Below are positions 26,283-35,438 of a stretch of 64,000 nucleotides of DNA, piece after piece (the first letter of the stretch is position 1; each line of letters begins with the position of its first letter). The notes below the pieces were generated by a model that ran no database searches, was not told the origin of the DNA, and saw only the letters and a list, made by a program, of their open reading frames with translations. Source of the stretch: Planctomycetota bacterium (GTDB lineage: Bacteria; Planctomycetota; UBA1135; GCA-002686595); assembly GCA_026692665.1 (NCBI GenBank), contig JAPLOF010000053.1, positions 1-64,000 on the forward strand, read 5' to 3'. The position numbers and the translations under genes are program-made.

Positions 26283-26317
26283 AGCTCCTCGACTCCGCCG
26301 GGCGGAGGCGAGGAGCT
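26283..26317 (-). terminator. Hairpin downstream of alaS
   Basis: Arms AGCTCCTCG (26283-26291) and CGAGGAGCT (26309-26317) are continued by CTCCG/CGGAG across one unpaired base on each side. It begins 12 bp beyond the alaS stop on the minus strand. The following sequence is only weakly T-rich (TTCCC). Confidence 0.6.
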
Positions 26318-26329
26318 CGATCGGGCTTC

Positions 26330-29047
26330 TCACTTCCGTGCCAGCGACTCCGTGAGCGCCTGACGAAGAGCCGCAATCGCGGCCGGCACCCCCGCCGGGT
26401 CCTGTCCTTGCCCTTGGGCCGAGTCCGGGCGACCGCCGCCTCCGCCGCCGATCGACTGGCTGACGAGCTTGGCCAGGTTGCCGGCGGCCAGGCCCGTCGC
26501 CTTGGGAAGGTTCTGGCACGCGATCACGAACGGGACGCGGCCCTCCTCGCGGCCGAACACGGCGAACACCACGGCCGGGTGGAGCGACTTGACCTTCTCG
26601 GCCAGTTCGCGCACGCCCTCGAGCCCGAGGTCCGGCGCATCGAACACGCCGAACGCGACATCGCCCGCCTTCTCGAGGCTCGCGTTCACCTTGTCGAAGG
26701 CCGCGTTCACGTCGCCGCCCTGCGCCTTCGCGGAGGCCTTCTTCGCGTCCTTGAGCTGCGATTGGAGCAACTCGATGCGCGCCGGGACCTCGTCGACGGC
26801 GGTCTTCAAGGTCGCCGCGGTCTCGCGCAGGAGCCGACGCGATTTCTGGATCTCCTCGACCGCCGCGGGGCCGGTGAGGGCCTCGATGCGCCGCACGCCC
26901 GCCTGCACCGCGCGCTCGGACAGGATGACGAACGGACCGATGTCCCCCGCCGCGCGCACGTGGATGCCGCCGCACAGTTCCATCGACCAGCCGCCGACGT
27001 CGAGCACGCGCACCTGGGCGTCGTACTTCTCGCCGAACATCGCGACGACGCCGCGCGCTTTCGCGCTCTCGAGGTCCTCGACTGTCGTGACGACGCCGGC
27101 GTTGGCGTAGATGCGCTGGTTCACCAGCGTCTCGACGCGCTCGAGCTCCTCGGGAGTCACGCCCTTCGGATGCGAGATGTCGAAGCGCAGGCGATCGGGC
27201 CCGACGTAGCTGCCTTGCTGCGCGACGTGCGCGCCCAGCACTTCCTTGAGCGCCTTGTGCAGGAGGTGCGTCGCGGTGTGGTTCTTCTGCGTGCGCTCGC
27301 GGCGCGCGAGGTCGACGACGGCGCGGACCTTGCGACCCGTCAAGGACTCCGGCGCGGCGAACTTGCCTTGCGCGAAGGTGCCGAGGTGGACGATCACCGA
27401 GCCCATGCGACGCACGTCGCGCACGTCGAACGCGAACGAACCATCCGCCGCACGGATCGTGCCCGTGTCCGCGACCTGCCCGCCGCCTTCGGCGTAGAAC
27501 GGGCTCTGGTCGAGCACGACGGCGAACTCGTTCTCGCCCGCGGCGGAAGCGACGAGCACGCCCGCGTCGAGCTCGTGCCCCGCGGCGCCCGTCTCGTGGC
27601 ACGTCGAGCGCGTCGGCTTGACGCTGGCGAGCGCCTCGGCCGAGAGCACCTGCTTGAAACGGCCCTCGACCTTGCTGGCCGCCTGGTGCTTCTTCTGCGC
27701 CGCATCCCACCCCGCGAGATCGACCGCGAGCCCGCGCTCGCGCGCCATGAGTTCCACGAGGTCTTGCGGGAAGCCGTTCGTCGCGTACAGCTCGAACGCC
27801 TCCGCGCCGGGGATCGTCTTCGCGCCGGTCTTCGCCAGTTTCGACGCCAGCGTGTCGAAGAACACGAGCCCGCGGTCCAGCGTGCGGCCGAAGCTCTCTT
27901 CCTCCGAGCGCATCAAGAGGCGCACGTGCTCCTCGCGAGCGCGCATCTCGGGGAACGTGCCGCCGAGGACCTGCACGACCGCCGGCACGACGTCGCACAG
28001 GAACGGCTCGCGCGCGTTCAGGTGTTGACGGCCGAAGCGCGACGCGCGCCGGATCAGGCGGCGCAGGACGTAGCCGCGCCCCTCGTTGGAGGGCAGCGCG
28101 CCGTCCGCGAACGCGGACGTCACCGCGCGACAGTGGTCGGCCGCGACGCGGAACGCGACGTCGCGCTGGGACGTGCCGGCCTCGTACTTCTGTCCGGTGA
28201 TCTCCTGGATCCGCGCGAAGATCGGCGTGAAAAGGTCCGTGTCGTAATTCGAGTTCTTCTTCTGCAACACGGACAGCACGCGCTCGAAGCCCATGCCCGT
28301 GTCGACGCTCTTCGCCGGCAGCTCGACGAGCTTGCCGTCGTCCTGCCGGTTGAACTGCATGAACACGTTGTTCCACAGCTCGATGAAGCGCTCGTTGCCG
28401 ACGTTGACGCCGATCTTGGGATCGGCGCCTTCGCGCGGATCGCTGCCCGGACCGCCGCGGTCGATGTGGATCTCGGTGCACGGTCCGCACGGACCCGTGT
28501 CGCCCATCTCCCAGAAGTTCGCCTTCTTGCCGAAGCGCAGGACGCGCGCGGGGTTCACGCCCGCGCGCTCGATCCAGATGCGCGCGGCATCCTCGTCCGC
28601 GGGGAGGCCGTCCTTCGCGTCGCCGGCGAAGACCGTGACCCACAGGCGGTCGGGATCGAGCCCCCACGTCTTCGTCAGGAGCTCCCACGACCAGGTGATC
28701 GCTTCCTCCTTGAAGTAGTCGCCGAACGACCAGTTCCCGAGCATCTCGAAGAACGTGTGGTGGTACGTGTCGACGCCGACCTCCTCGAGGTCGTTGTGCT
28801 TCCCCGACACGCGGATGCACTTCTGCGTGTCGGCCGCGCGCTTGTAGTCGCGCGTGCCGGTGCCGAGGAATACGTCCTTGAACTGGTTCATCCCGGCGTT
28901 CGTGAAGAGCAGCGTCGGGTCGTCCTGCGGGAACACCGGGCCCGAGGGCACGATCCGGTGGCCGCGCGCCGCGAAGAAGTCGAGGAAGTCCTGGCGCACG
29001 GCGGTGGCCGTGTGTCGCGGACTCGTGCTGGTCGAAATGGAGCTCAT
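26330..29047 (-). CDS. alaS: Alanyl-tRNA synthetase
   Basis: 905 residues (E. coli 876). Class II synthetase charging tRNA-Ala. The catalytic domain shows [33 protein letters not shown] and [10 protein letters not shown]; the C-terminal editing domain has the zinc ligands HTATHLLH and CGGIHV (metal-binding Cys and His in [16 protein letters not shown]). The C-terminus carries a Gly/Ala-rich oligomerisation region ending in [10 protein letters not shown] slightly longer reading starts 25 bp upstream in another frame and is not supported. recA lies 88 bp upstream on the same strand; there is no coupled overlap. Confidence 0.98.
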   Translation of the reverse strand: MSSISTSTSPRHTATAVRQDFLDFFAARGHRIVPSGPVFPQDDPTLLFTNAGMNQFKDVFLGTGTRDYKRAADTQKCIRVSGKHNDLEEVGVDTYHHTFFEMLGNWSFGDYFKEEAITWSWELLTKTWGLDPDRLWVTVFAGDAKDGLPADEDAARIWIERAGVNPARVLRFGKKANFWEMGDTGPCGPCTEIHIDRGGPGSDPREGADPKIGVNVGNERFIELWNNVFMQFNRQDDGKLVELPAKSVDTGMGFERVLSVLQKKNSNYDTDLFTPIFARIQEITGQKYEAGTSQRDVAFRVAADHCRAVTSAFADGALPSNEGRGYVLRRLIRRASRFGRQHLNAREPFLCDVVPAVVQVLGGTFPEMRAREEHVRLLMRSEEESFGRTLDRGLVFFDTLASKLAKTGAKTIPGAEAFELYATNGFPQDLVELMARERGLAVDLAGWDAAQKKHQAASKVEGRFKQVLSAEALASVKPTRSTCHETGAAGHELDAGVLVASAAGENEFAVVLDQSPFYAEGGGQVADTGTIRAADGSFAFDVRDVRRMGSVIVHLGTFAQGKFAAPESLTGRKVRAVVDLARRERTQKNHTATHLLHKALKEVLGAHVAQQGSYVGPDRLRFDISHPKGVTPEELERVETLVNQRIYANAGVVTTVEDLESAKARGVVAMFGEKYDAQVRVLDVGGWSMELCGGIHVRAAGDIGPFVILSERAVQAGVRRIEALTGPAAVEEIQKSRRLLRETAATLKTAVDEVPARIELLQSQLKDAKKASAKAQGGDVNAAFDKVNASLEKAGDVAFGVFDAPDLGLEGVRELAEKVKSLHPAVVFAVFGREEGRVPFVIACQNLPKATGLAAGNLAKLVSQSIGGGGGGRPDSAQGQGQDPAGVPAAIAALRQALTESLARK

Positions 29048-29135
29048 CGGTTCGGGCGGGAATGCGGTGCAAGGAGCGCGCGCCGAGCGTCCGGATGGGG
29101 ACGGTGCGGCGCGCGGAAGCGGAAGAGCAGTGGGA

Positions 29136-30317
29136 CTACGGGCGCGGCGCGCGCGCGGCCGAGGACGCGGATGCCGTCGCTGCGGTCGCCGCCGGGCGCG
29201 CGGTCGGAGCCGGCGTCGGCCGCTCGTCGTCGCCGTCCTCGTCGGTGCTCGTCTCGCCGGTCGAGGCCTTGGGCACGTACTTCTGCTTGATCACCTGCTC
29301 GACCATGTTCGCGAGGTCGGGGTTGTCGATCAGGAACTGGCGCGCCTTCTCGAGGCCCTGACCGATGCGGATCTCGCCGTCGGTCGGGTGCTTGATCGAG
29401 TACCACGTGCCCGACTTGACGATCACGCCCTCGGTCGTGCCGATCTCGAGCATCTCGCCCTCGCGGCTGATGCCGCGGTTGAAGAGGATGTCGAACTCGC
29501 ACTTCTTGAAGGGCGGCGCGACCTTGTTCTTCACGACCGTGACCTTGGTGCGCGCGCCGATCACGTCCTCGCCGTCCTTGATCTGGCCGATGCGGCGGAT
29601 GTCGAGGCGCACGGACGCGTAGAACTTCAGCGCGCGGCCGCCCGTCGTCGTCTCGGGGCTGCCGAACATGACGCCGATCTTCTCGCGGATCTGGTTGATG
29701 AAGATCACGAGGCAGTCCGACTTGGCGATGGCACCCGTCAGCTTGCGCAGCGCCTGGCTCATGAGCCGCGCGTGCAGGCCGACGAAGCTGTCGCCCATCT
29801 CGCCCGCGATCTCGGCGCGCGGCACGAGCGCGGCGACGGAGTCGATGACCACGACGTCGACCGCGTTGCTGCGGACGAGCGTCTCGACGATCTCGAGCGC
29901 TTGCTCGCCCGTGTCGGGCTGCGACACGAGCAGGTCGTCGAGCTTGACGCCCAGCTTGCGCGCGTAGGCCGGATCGAGCGCGTGCTCGGCGTCGACGAAG
30001 GCGCAGATGCCGCCCGTCTTCTGCGCGTTCGCGATGACGTGCAGCGTGAGCGTCGTCTTGCCCGAGCTCTCCGGCCCGAAGATCTCGACGACGCGCCCAC
30101 GCGGGACGCCCTTGCCACCCAGCGCCAGATCGAGGCCGATGGAACCGGTCGAGATGCCGGTGATCTCCTTGAAGATGACGCCATCGCCGAGGCGCATGAT
30201 CGCGCCCTTGCCGAAGGCCTTCTCGATCTCGCCCATCGCCGCGTCGAGGGATCGCGACTTCTCGGTGGAGGGGCCCGTCGGGTTCGGCTTCTCGGACTTC
30301 GGCTTGATGACGCTCAT
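29136..30317 (-). CDS. recA: Recombinase RecA
   Basis: 393 residues. DNA strand exchange and SOS co-protease. Walker A is [16 protein letters not shown] at about 79-94, Walker [18 protein letters not shown] at about 150-166, and L2-type loop [21 protein letters not shown] at about 205-225. The N-terminal extension is about 13 residues longer than in E. coli, with Pro/Lys/Glu content, and the C-terminal tail is acidic then rich in Pro/Ala/Thr (about 355-393). The ATG at 30317 was chosen because sequence upstream in the frame is low-complexity and lacks similarity. I saw no LexA box (enteric or Gram-positive type) in the 180 bp upstream. Confidence 0.97.
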   Translation of the reverse strand: MSVIKPKSEKPNPTGPSTEKSRSLDAAMGEIEKAFGKGAIMRLGDGVIFKEITGISTGSIGLDLALGGKGVPRGRVVEIFGPESSGKTTLTLHVIANAQKTGGICAFVDAEHALDPAYARKLGVKLDDLLVSQPDTGEQALEIVETLVRSNAVDVVVIDSVAALVPRAEIAGEMGDSFVGLHARLMSQALRKLTGAIAKSDCLVIFINQIREKIGVMFGSPETTTGGRALKFYASVRLDIRRIGQIKDGEDVIGARTKVTVVKNKVAPPFKKCEFDILFNRGISREGEMLEIGTTEGVIVKSGTWYSIKHPTDGEIRIGQGLEKARQFLIDNPDLANMVEQVIKQKYVPKASTGETSTDEDGDDERPTPAPTARPAATAATASASSAARAPRP

Positions 30318-30498
30318 GGTTCGATGGTCTACGGGCGGCGGGGTGTGTGCGGAGCGCGGTGGAATGGTCGCGGCGGCGAGGCTCGGCGAAGCGCGGAGTC
30401 TAGCCGCCACCCGGGACGCTCCCAAGCGCGGAGGATTGGCGTCCACCGAGGAGACGCTCGGGACCCGCCGCGGTCGCGGGTGTCGTCGCCGGATTCGC

Positions 30499-31083
30499 TC
30501 AACCCCCGCGGAGATGCACCCTTGCGCGCACCGGATAACGGCCGTCCGGCGCGGTCGCGCCGAGGCTCTCGAAGAGCAGGACCTCCTCGGCAACCCAGTC
30601 GAGGTCGAAACGCAGGCCCTCGAAGGCCGGCGGAACCGACTCCCCGGCGCGCGGTCCGGCCAGGGTGAGGTGCGGCACGAAGGACTGCGCGAGGTCCCGC
30701 GCGCCGATCTGGATCCCGGCCGCCGTCGCCAGCCGCCGTCCGCGGTCCACGAGGTCCTCGAGTCGCATTCGACCGGGGGGCGCGAGGTCGAGGCCCGCCC
30801 ACAGCGCGCGCTCGTGCCCGGCCGTCGGGAAGGACCCCGTCCCTCCGACGCGCAACCGGATCGGCGCGGCGCCCTCGAAGGCGGCTTGCATCCCCACCTC
30901 GATCCGCCGCACGTTCTCGCAGGGAATGCGGCCCAGGAACACGAGGGTCAGGTGCAGGTCCTCCGCCGCGTAGACGCGCGCCAGGGACGGCCCGAGAAGC
31001 GAACGTGCACGCTCTGCGATCTCGTCGCGCACCTCTGGCGCGGGCAGCAATCCAAGGAACAGACGAGGGCCGGTCGGAGTCAT
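30499..31083 (-). CDS. thpR: RNA 2',3'-cyclic phosphodiesterase
   Basis: 194 residues of the 2H phosphoesterase superfamily (LigT/ThpR). The two HxTx motifs are HLTLVFLG (about 44-51) and HLTLAGP (about 138-144). Family members hydrolyse or ligate 2',5' or 2',3'-cyclic phosphate RNA termini. N-terminal [16 protein letters not shown] is typical. It is divergent from the cupin gene, with 39 bp between starts, and lies upstream of recA on the same strand with a 181-bp gap. Confidence 0.9.
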   Translation of the reverse strand: MTPTGPRLFLGLLPAPEVRDEIAERARSLLGPSLARVYAAEDLHLTLVFLGRIPCENVRRIEVGMQAAFEGAAPIRLRVGGTGSFPTAGHERALWAGLDLAPPGRMRLEDLVDRGRRLATAAGIQIGARDLAQSFVPHLTLAGPRAGESVPPAFEGLRFDLDWVAEEVLLFESLGATAPDGRYPVRARVHLRGG

Positions 31084-31122
31084 GGGGCCAGGATGCGGAC
31101 GCCGACGCTATCTTCGCGGACG

Positions 31123-31503
31123 ATGGACTCCAACGCACGGACGGCTCCTCCGCTCGACCTGACCGAGGCGTTCGCCCGCATCGAGGAACACTGGCGTCCG
31201 CGCGTCGCGGCCTCCTGGAACGGCCAGGCCGTGAAGCTCGTCAAGTTCCGCGGCGAGTTCGTGTGGCACCGACACGAAGACGCGGACGAGTTGTTCCTCG
31301 TCTGGCGCGGGCGCATGCGCCTCGAGTTCCGCGACGGCGTCGTCACTCTCGCAGCCGGTCAGTTGGCCGTCGTTCCGCGCGGGGTCGAGCACCGCACCTC
31401 CGCCGATGAGGAGGTCGAGGTGCTCGTGCTCGAACCCGCGGACGTGCGCAATACGGGCGACGTCCTCGATGCGCGGCTGACCGCCCCACGCCAGAGTCTC
31501 TAG
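31123..31503 (+). CDS. Cupin-domain protein
   Basis: 126 residues, one double-stranded beta-helix. Metal-binding motif 1 is WHRHEDADELFLVWRGRMRLE (His, His and Glu in positions for the 3-His/1-Glu site, about 50-70) and motif 2 is VVPRGVEHRTSADEEVEVLVLE (about 88-110). Helical N-terminus EAFARIEEHWRPRV. The ATG at 31123 gives a compact protein; longer frames run into the divergent gene. The family is widespread and the substrate cannot be predicted; it could be a small sugar-phosphate isomerase, a sensor or a simple oxygenase. Confidence 0.75.
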   Translation: MDSNARTAPPLDLTEAFARIEEHWRPRVAASWNGQAVKLVKFRGEFVWHRHEDADELFLVWRGRMRLEFRDGVVTLAAGQLAVVPRGVEHRTSADEEVEVLVLEPADVRNTGDVLDARLTAPRQSL

Positions 31504-31508
31504 TCGAG

Positions 31509-31537
31509 ACGAGCCGCGGGCCGCCACCCGGGCTCGT
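31509..31537. terminator. Convergent hairpin between cupin and PfkB genes
   Basis: ACGAGCC (31509-31515) and GGCTCGT (31531-31537) flank CGGG/CCCG, giving an 11-bp stem with one bulged G and a six-base loop. It lies 5 bp after the cupin stop and 32 bp after that of the PfkB gene, so it could terminate both. No T-run. Confidence 0.5.
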
Positions 31538-31569
31538 CGGAGGCCCCCCACGTGCGCGGCGTGCGGCGC

Positions 31570-32469
31570 TCAGGGCGTCACGATCCCGAGCAGCTCGTCG
31601 TAGCGCCCGTCGAAGTCGCGCAGGCCGCGACCCTCGAGCGCCTCGACACCGAACCCCTCGACGCAGTAGCTCGCGGCCACGGTCCCGTAGAGCATCCCCT
31701 TGCGCAGGGTCTTCGGGGCGATGTTGCCCTGGCTCGCCACGTAGCCCATGAAACCGCCGGCGAACGTGTCGCCCGCACCCGTCGGATCGACGACCTTCCC
31801 GACCGGATAGGCCGGCAGCGAGAAGTGCACGTCCGATCCCATGAGGAACGCGCCGTGCTCGCCCTTCTTCAGGATCACGTAGCGCGGCCCCATGCCGAGC
31901 ACGAGGCTCGCCGCCTTGAGCAGGTTGCGCTCGCCCGTGAGCATCCGCGCCTCCTCGTCGTTCAGGACGACGCCGTCGACTCGGCGCAAGAGCGCCATGA
32001 GCTCCGGCCGCATGATCTCGATCCACAGGTTCATCGTGTCCACGACGGTGAAGGTCGAGTGCGAGACCTGATCGAGCGCCTTCGCCTGCACGACCGGCGA
32101 CGCGTTCGCGAGGAACACGAACTTGGCGCCGCGCATCGCGGGCGGGATCTTCGGGTCGAACTTCTCGAAGACGTTCAGCTGCGTTTCGATCGTGTGGCGC
32201 GTGTTCCAGTCCGACTCGTAGCGGCCGCTCCAGCGGAACGTGCGCCCTTCGGCGTGCTCGACACCGCTCGTGTCCACGCCGCACTTCGCGAGCATCTCGA
32301 GGTCGCGCGGGCGGAAGTCCTTCCCCACCACGGCCACGAGTTGCACGGGACGGAACGCCGCGGCCGCGACCGAGAAGAACATGGCCGAGCCGCCGAGGAC
32401 GTCGGTCCGCTTCTCGGTCGTGGTTTCGATCGTGTCGTAGGCGAGCGTTCCGATGACGAGGAGGGACAT
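31570..32469 (-). CDS. PfkB-family carbohydrate kinase (ribokinase-like)
   Basis: 299 residues. MSLLVIGTLAYDTIET and LGGSAMFFSVAAA form the N-terminal signature and DPTGAGDTFAGGFMGY (about 232-247) is the C-terminal signature with the catalytic Asp. ATP is used to phosphorylate a sugar or nucleoside; the precise substrate (ribose, adenosine, tagatose-6-P and others) cannot be told from these motifs. It has no operon partner on its 5' side and 93 bp separates it from the flippase-like gene downstream. Confidence 0.88.
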   Translation of the reverse strand: MSLLVIGTLAYDTIETTTEKRTDVLGGSAMFFSVAAAAFRPVQLVAVVGKDFRPRDLEMLAKCGVDTSGVEHAEGRTFRWSGRYESDWNTRHTIETQLNVFEKFDPKIPPAMRGAKFVFLANASPVVQAKALDQVSHSTFTVVDTMNLWIEIMRPELMALLRRVDGVVLNDEEARMLTGERNLLKAASLVLGMGPRYVILKKGEHGAFLMGSDVHFSLPAYPVGKVVDPTGAGDTFAGGFMGYVASQGNIAPKTLRKGMLYGTVAASYCVEGFGVEALEGRGLRDFDGRYDELLGIVTP

Positions 32470-32562
32470 GAAGGGTGCGGGGTGGGGATCGGGGCAGTGG
32501 CAGCGCGAAAAAGACGCGGGATTCGAAGCGAAAGAGCGCGGATCGTCAACCGTGCATCGCGA

Positions 32563-33765
32563 TCAACCGGGACTGGCGTCGGTCGTCTTCATCTCCGCAC
32601 GCGCCTCGCGCGCGCCCGGCACCCACGGCAGGAGGAAGATCCCCCCCGCCAGGCCCAGCCCGGTGTTCAGGAGACGGTAGCTGACGCTGACGGCGATCCC
32701 GAGCGCGGTCGGCGCCCCGAGCAGGTGGAACAGGTAGCCGTACAGCGCTTCGCCGACGCCCCAGCCACCGGGCGCCACGGGCACCGAACTGACCGTGTTC
32801 GCGATCGCCGCGATGCCCAGGTACTCCGGCCAGCTGAGCGTGTCGCCGAAGGCGTGGCCCAGCGAGTAGAGGGCGAACGCGATGCTGCCGTGGTTCAGGA
32901 CCGAGAGCACGACGGCGATGGCGATCTCGCCCGGGTGCCTGGCGTAGATCGACAGCGCGCGGTCGATCGAGCGCAGCCGTTCCTTCTGCGGCAGCTTCTC
33001 GAGCAGTCGGTCGACGCGCACGACCCTGCGCGGCCAGGGATGCAGGCCGATCCAGAGCGCGACCAGCACCGCCAGGAAGACGAACGTCACCGGCCAGCGC
33101 ACTTCGGCGAAGCGCTCGCTCTCGTAGTGCACGACCCCCGCGGCCATCGCCATGAGGACGAGCAGACCGAGGCCGCGGTCGACGAGCACCGTCACCAGCG
33201 CGTCCGCGCGCCGCTCGGGATTCTCGCGCACGACCATGACGGCCTTCACCACGTCGCCGCCGGTCAGCCCGGGCAGCACGAGGTTCATGAAGAAGCCGAT
33301 GAACGTTAGGCGCAGCGCGTCGTACCAGCGCGCCGCGCACCCGGCGACGCGCAGGAGCCGCCACCAGCGCGTGATCGCCACGAGCGCGCTGAAGAGCAGC
33401 AGGCTGAGCGCGGTGACCAGCCCGGCCGGATCCATCTCGCGGAAGACGTGGACGAGCCCCGGCCTCCAGTCGTAGCCCGACGCGCCCGCGGCGCCGCGCG
33501 TCACGGGCAACTCGGCGCGCGCCACCGCGGCCGCGCGCGCGTCGGCCGGCCATTCCGGCGCGAGGTCCGCGCCGGCGTCGAAGCGGAAGGTGACGGCGTC
33601 CGAGCGCCACTCGCCCTGGATGACGCCGTGCGCTTCGCGCGACTGACCGTCGATCGTGAGGACGAGCCGGTCGTCCCACGGCACCGTGAAGGCGACGACC
33701 GCGAGGAGGACGATCGCCAGCGCGGCGCGCAGCACGCCGCCCCAGCGCGAACGCGCACGACTCAC
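32563..33765 (-). CDS. Lysylphosphatidylglycerol synthase-type flippase membrane protein
   Basis: 400 residues from a GTG start that overlaps the stop of the upstream lipoprotein gene (GTGA). A first helix (WGGVLRAALAIVLLAVVAFTV) is followed by an extra-membrane segment of about 90 residues and then seven or so helices. Signatures of the UPF0104/LPG-synthase TM family are GFFMNLVLPGLTGGDVVKA (about 170-188), VDRGLGLLVLMAMA (about 200-213) and SSVPVAPGGWGVGEALYG (about 325-342). The soluble aminoacyl-transferase domain of MprF is absent. Such proteins move lipids or related molecules across the membrane. Confidence 0.85.
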   Translation of the reverse strand: MSRARSRWGGVLRAALAIVLLAVVAFTVPWDDRLVLTIDGQSREAHGVIQGEWRSDAVTFRFDAGADLAPEWPADARAAAVARAELPVTRGAAGASGYDWRPGLVHVFREMDPAGLVTALSLLLFSALVAITRWWRLLRVAGCAARWYDALRLTFIGFFMNLVLPGLTGGDVVKAVMVVRENPERRADALVTVLVDRGLGLLVLMAMAAGVVHYESERFAEVRWPVTFVFLAVLVALWIGLHPWPRRVVRVDRLLEKLPQKERLRSIDRALSIYARHPGEIAIAVVLSVLNHGSIAFALYSLGHAFGDTLSWPEYLGIAAIANTVSSVPVAPGGWGVGEALYGYLFHLLGAPTALGIAVSVSYRLLNTGLGLAGGIFLLPWVPGAREARAEMKTTDASPG

Positions 33766-34949
33766 GGTGGCGTTCCCGCCTGGCCGGCCGGCCGGGAGGC
33801 CGGAGCGGTCGCGGGCTGGTTCGCGGCCGCCTTGCGCGCCATCCCCCACGCGTACCAATCCTCTTCGCGCAAGGACTTCAGCTCGGGAGCCGCGACCACT
33901 TGCAACGTGCGCATCGCCCGCACGCGCAGCTCGCCCTCGGGGTGCTGGACCGCGATCACCTGGATCGAGGCGATCCAGTCCTCGGCGCTGTGCGCCGGCT
34001 TCGCTCCGCCCGGCTCCGGCTTCGGCAGCCCCTGCTCCGCGATCACCTCGAGCAACGCACGCAGCGGCCGTGTCGAGGTCTCCTGGCGCAGCCGGTCGTA
34101 GAGCACGACATCGAACGCGCGCGCTCCGCCCGTGCGCGCGACGCCCCGGATCGCGGCGGCGCGCACGATCTCGTCCTTGTCCTCGAGCGCCGCGGCGAGC
34201 GCGCGGCGCACACACAGGCTCTCCAGGTGACGCACGAGATCGCGCAGCTCTGCGGAGGGCGCGTCCCCGCTCACCGCCAGCCGCTCGAGTTCGGTGGCCG
34301 CGCGCAGCGCGCGCCGTCCGGCGGCGAGGTCGAGGTCGAGGGCGCGCACCGCGGCGCAGCTCTGCCCGACCTTCTCGGCGGCTCCGGCCCTGGTCTCGAC
34401 CAGGCCGCGCACCGTGCGGACGAGTTCCTCGAGGACCGGCGCGAGTTCCTCGGGTCCGGCCGGCTTCTGGTCCATGCCGAGACGCGCCGGCAGCCCGACC
34501 GGAAGCCGCCCGCCCATTTCCTCGAGAGCCAGGACGGCGCGCTCGCGCGAGAGCCGCGACGTGTCCTCGACCGCGATGCGCGCGAACCACTCCACGTGGC
34601 GCGGGTCCGGCTCGGTCTCGCCGCGCGCCCGGTCCTGGAGCTCGATCAGGTTCCCGAGGCACTCGCCGGCCGGGTCCTCGACGGCTTCGAGGTCCTTCTC
34701 GGCCACCGCCTGGACCCCGGCGCCCTGGAAGATCCCGAGGAGCTGGTGGCGCAGGAAATAGCCCGTGTCGCTCTGGAGCGCCGCCTGGTAGCGGTGGCGC
34801 GTGTCGCCGTCGTGGAGCTGCTCGAGGTTCCACACCTTGACGTCGGTCGTCGCGCAGGCCCCGAGGGCCAGGGACAGCGCCGCGGATCCACACAACGGGA
34901 GGGACGGGAACCGGCTCACGCGGCGAGTGTACGGGAGCGCCACGGCCAC
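33762..34949 (-). CDS. HEAT-like lipoprotein
   Basis: 395 residues with a signal peptide ending in the lipobox LALGACAT (Cys about 32), so it is likely to be lipid-anchored. The start is uncertain: ATG at 34949 or the GTG at 34919, which would shorten the leader to about 22 residues and looks more typical. The rest is helical, with HEAT-like pieces (CVRRALAAALEDKDEIVRAAAIRGVARTGG, about 235-265, and GELRVRAMRTLQVVAAPELKSL). A disordered tail rich in Pro/Ala closes it. The gene's stop overlaps the GTG of the flippase-like gene, pointing to joint function at the membrane. Confidence 0.75.
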   Translation of the reverse strand: MAVALPYTRRVSRFPSLPLCGSAALSLALGACATTDVKVWNLEQLHDGDTRHRYQAALQSDTGYFLRHQLLGIFQGAGVQAVAEKDLEAVEDPAGECLGNLIELQDRARGETEPDPRHVEWFARIAVEDTSRLSRERAVLALEEMGGRLPVGLPARLGMDQKPAGPEELAPVLEELVRTVRGLVETRAGAAEKVGQSCAAVRALDLDLAAGRRALRAATELERLAVSGDAPSAELRDLVRHLESLCVRRALAAALEDKDEIVRAAAIRGVARTGGARAFDVVLYDRLRQETSTRPLRALLEVIAEQGLPKPEPGGAKPAHSAEDWIASIQVIAVQHPEGELRVRAMRTLQVVAAPELKSLREEDWYAWGMARKAAANQPATAPASRPAGQAGTPP

Positions 34950-35019
34950 GTGAAAGGCGCTGCCGACACGAAGCGTCTCGACGAGGGCACCCGAGGTGCG
35001 CGCGAGGCGGCGAGCGTGC

Positions 35020-35034
35020 GCTCCCAGCGGGAGC
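35020..35034 (-). terminator. Hairpin after the tmRNA 3' end
   Basis: GCTCCC (35020-35025) and GGGAGC (35029-35034) with a three-base loop start 9 nt past the encoded CCA of tmRNA on the minus strand, following a T-rich CTCTTCT. The stem is short, so termination is plausible rather than certain. Confidence 0.45.
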
Positions 35035-35042
35035 AGAAGAGG

Positions 35043-35397
35043 TGGTGGAGGCGGCGGGAATCGAACCCGCGTCCCGGCTGCCCTGATCAGGGGGCGTCTA
35101 CGTGCGTGTCCTGCAGATGGTTTTCGTCCCGGAGCCGCCCACAGGCAGGCAACCCCGATCCAAGCTCCGGTATGTTCTCGCCGGTCCGCGCCGAAGCGCC
35201 GCTCGCCGGCCAGCCCTCTAGTGGCATTTCCGCAGGGCCGAAGGCACTCCCCGCGGGAACGGCGGTCTGATTACTCAGGCCGCGAGCGAATAGTTGTTGG
35301 CATGCAATGCCGCCCCAAGTGGATTTAACGGGGTGACTCGAGATCCCCGGCACGCAACCCGAAGTCGAATGCACCCGGTCGAGACCGGTGCGCCCCC
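35043..35397 (-). ncRNA. ssrA: Transfer-messenger RNA
   Basis: 355 nt on the minus strand. The 5' end GGGGGCG (35397-35391) pairs with CGCCTCC next to the 3' end, and the 3' half ends in a T-arm GCGGGTTCGATTCCCGC, with encoded CCA. A reading frame at 35310-35275 ends in TGA and encodes A-L-H-A-N-N-Y-S-L-A-A; the last eight residues ANNYSLAA match degradation tags of related bacteria, so the resume codon is either GCA (35310) or GCC (35301). It lies 41 bp beyond the stop of the CHAT-protease gene, and smpB lies 4.3 kb upstream. It is the only ssrA in this window. Confidence 0.95.
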
Positions 35398-35438
35398 ACT
35401 CGTTTGCACGCGGAGTCTAGCACACGGGCGCGCGAGTC

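Noticed and set aside
30318-30498. LexA box upstream of recA
   Set aside because: No CTGT-N8-ACAG or GAAC-N4-GTTC site was found in the 181 bp upstream; other repressor types cannot be excluded.
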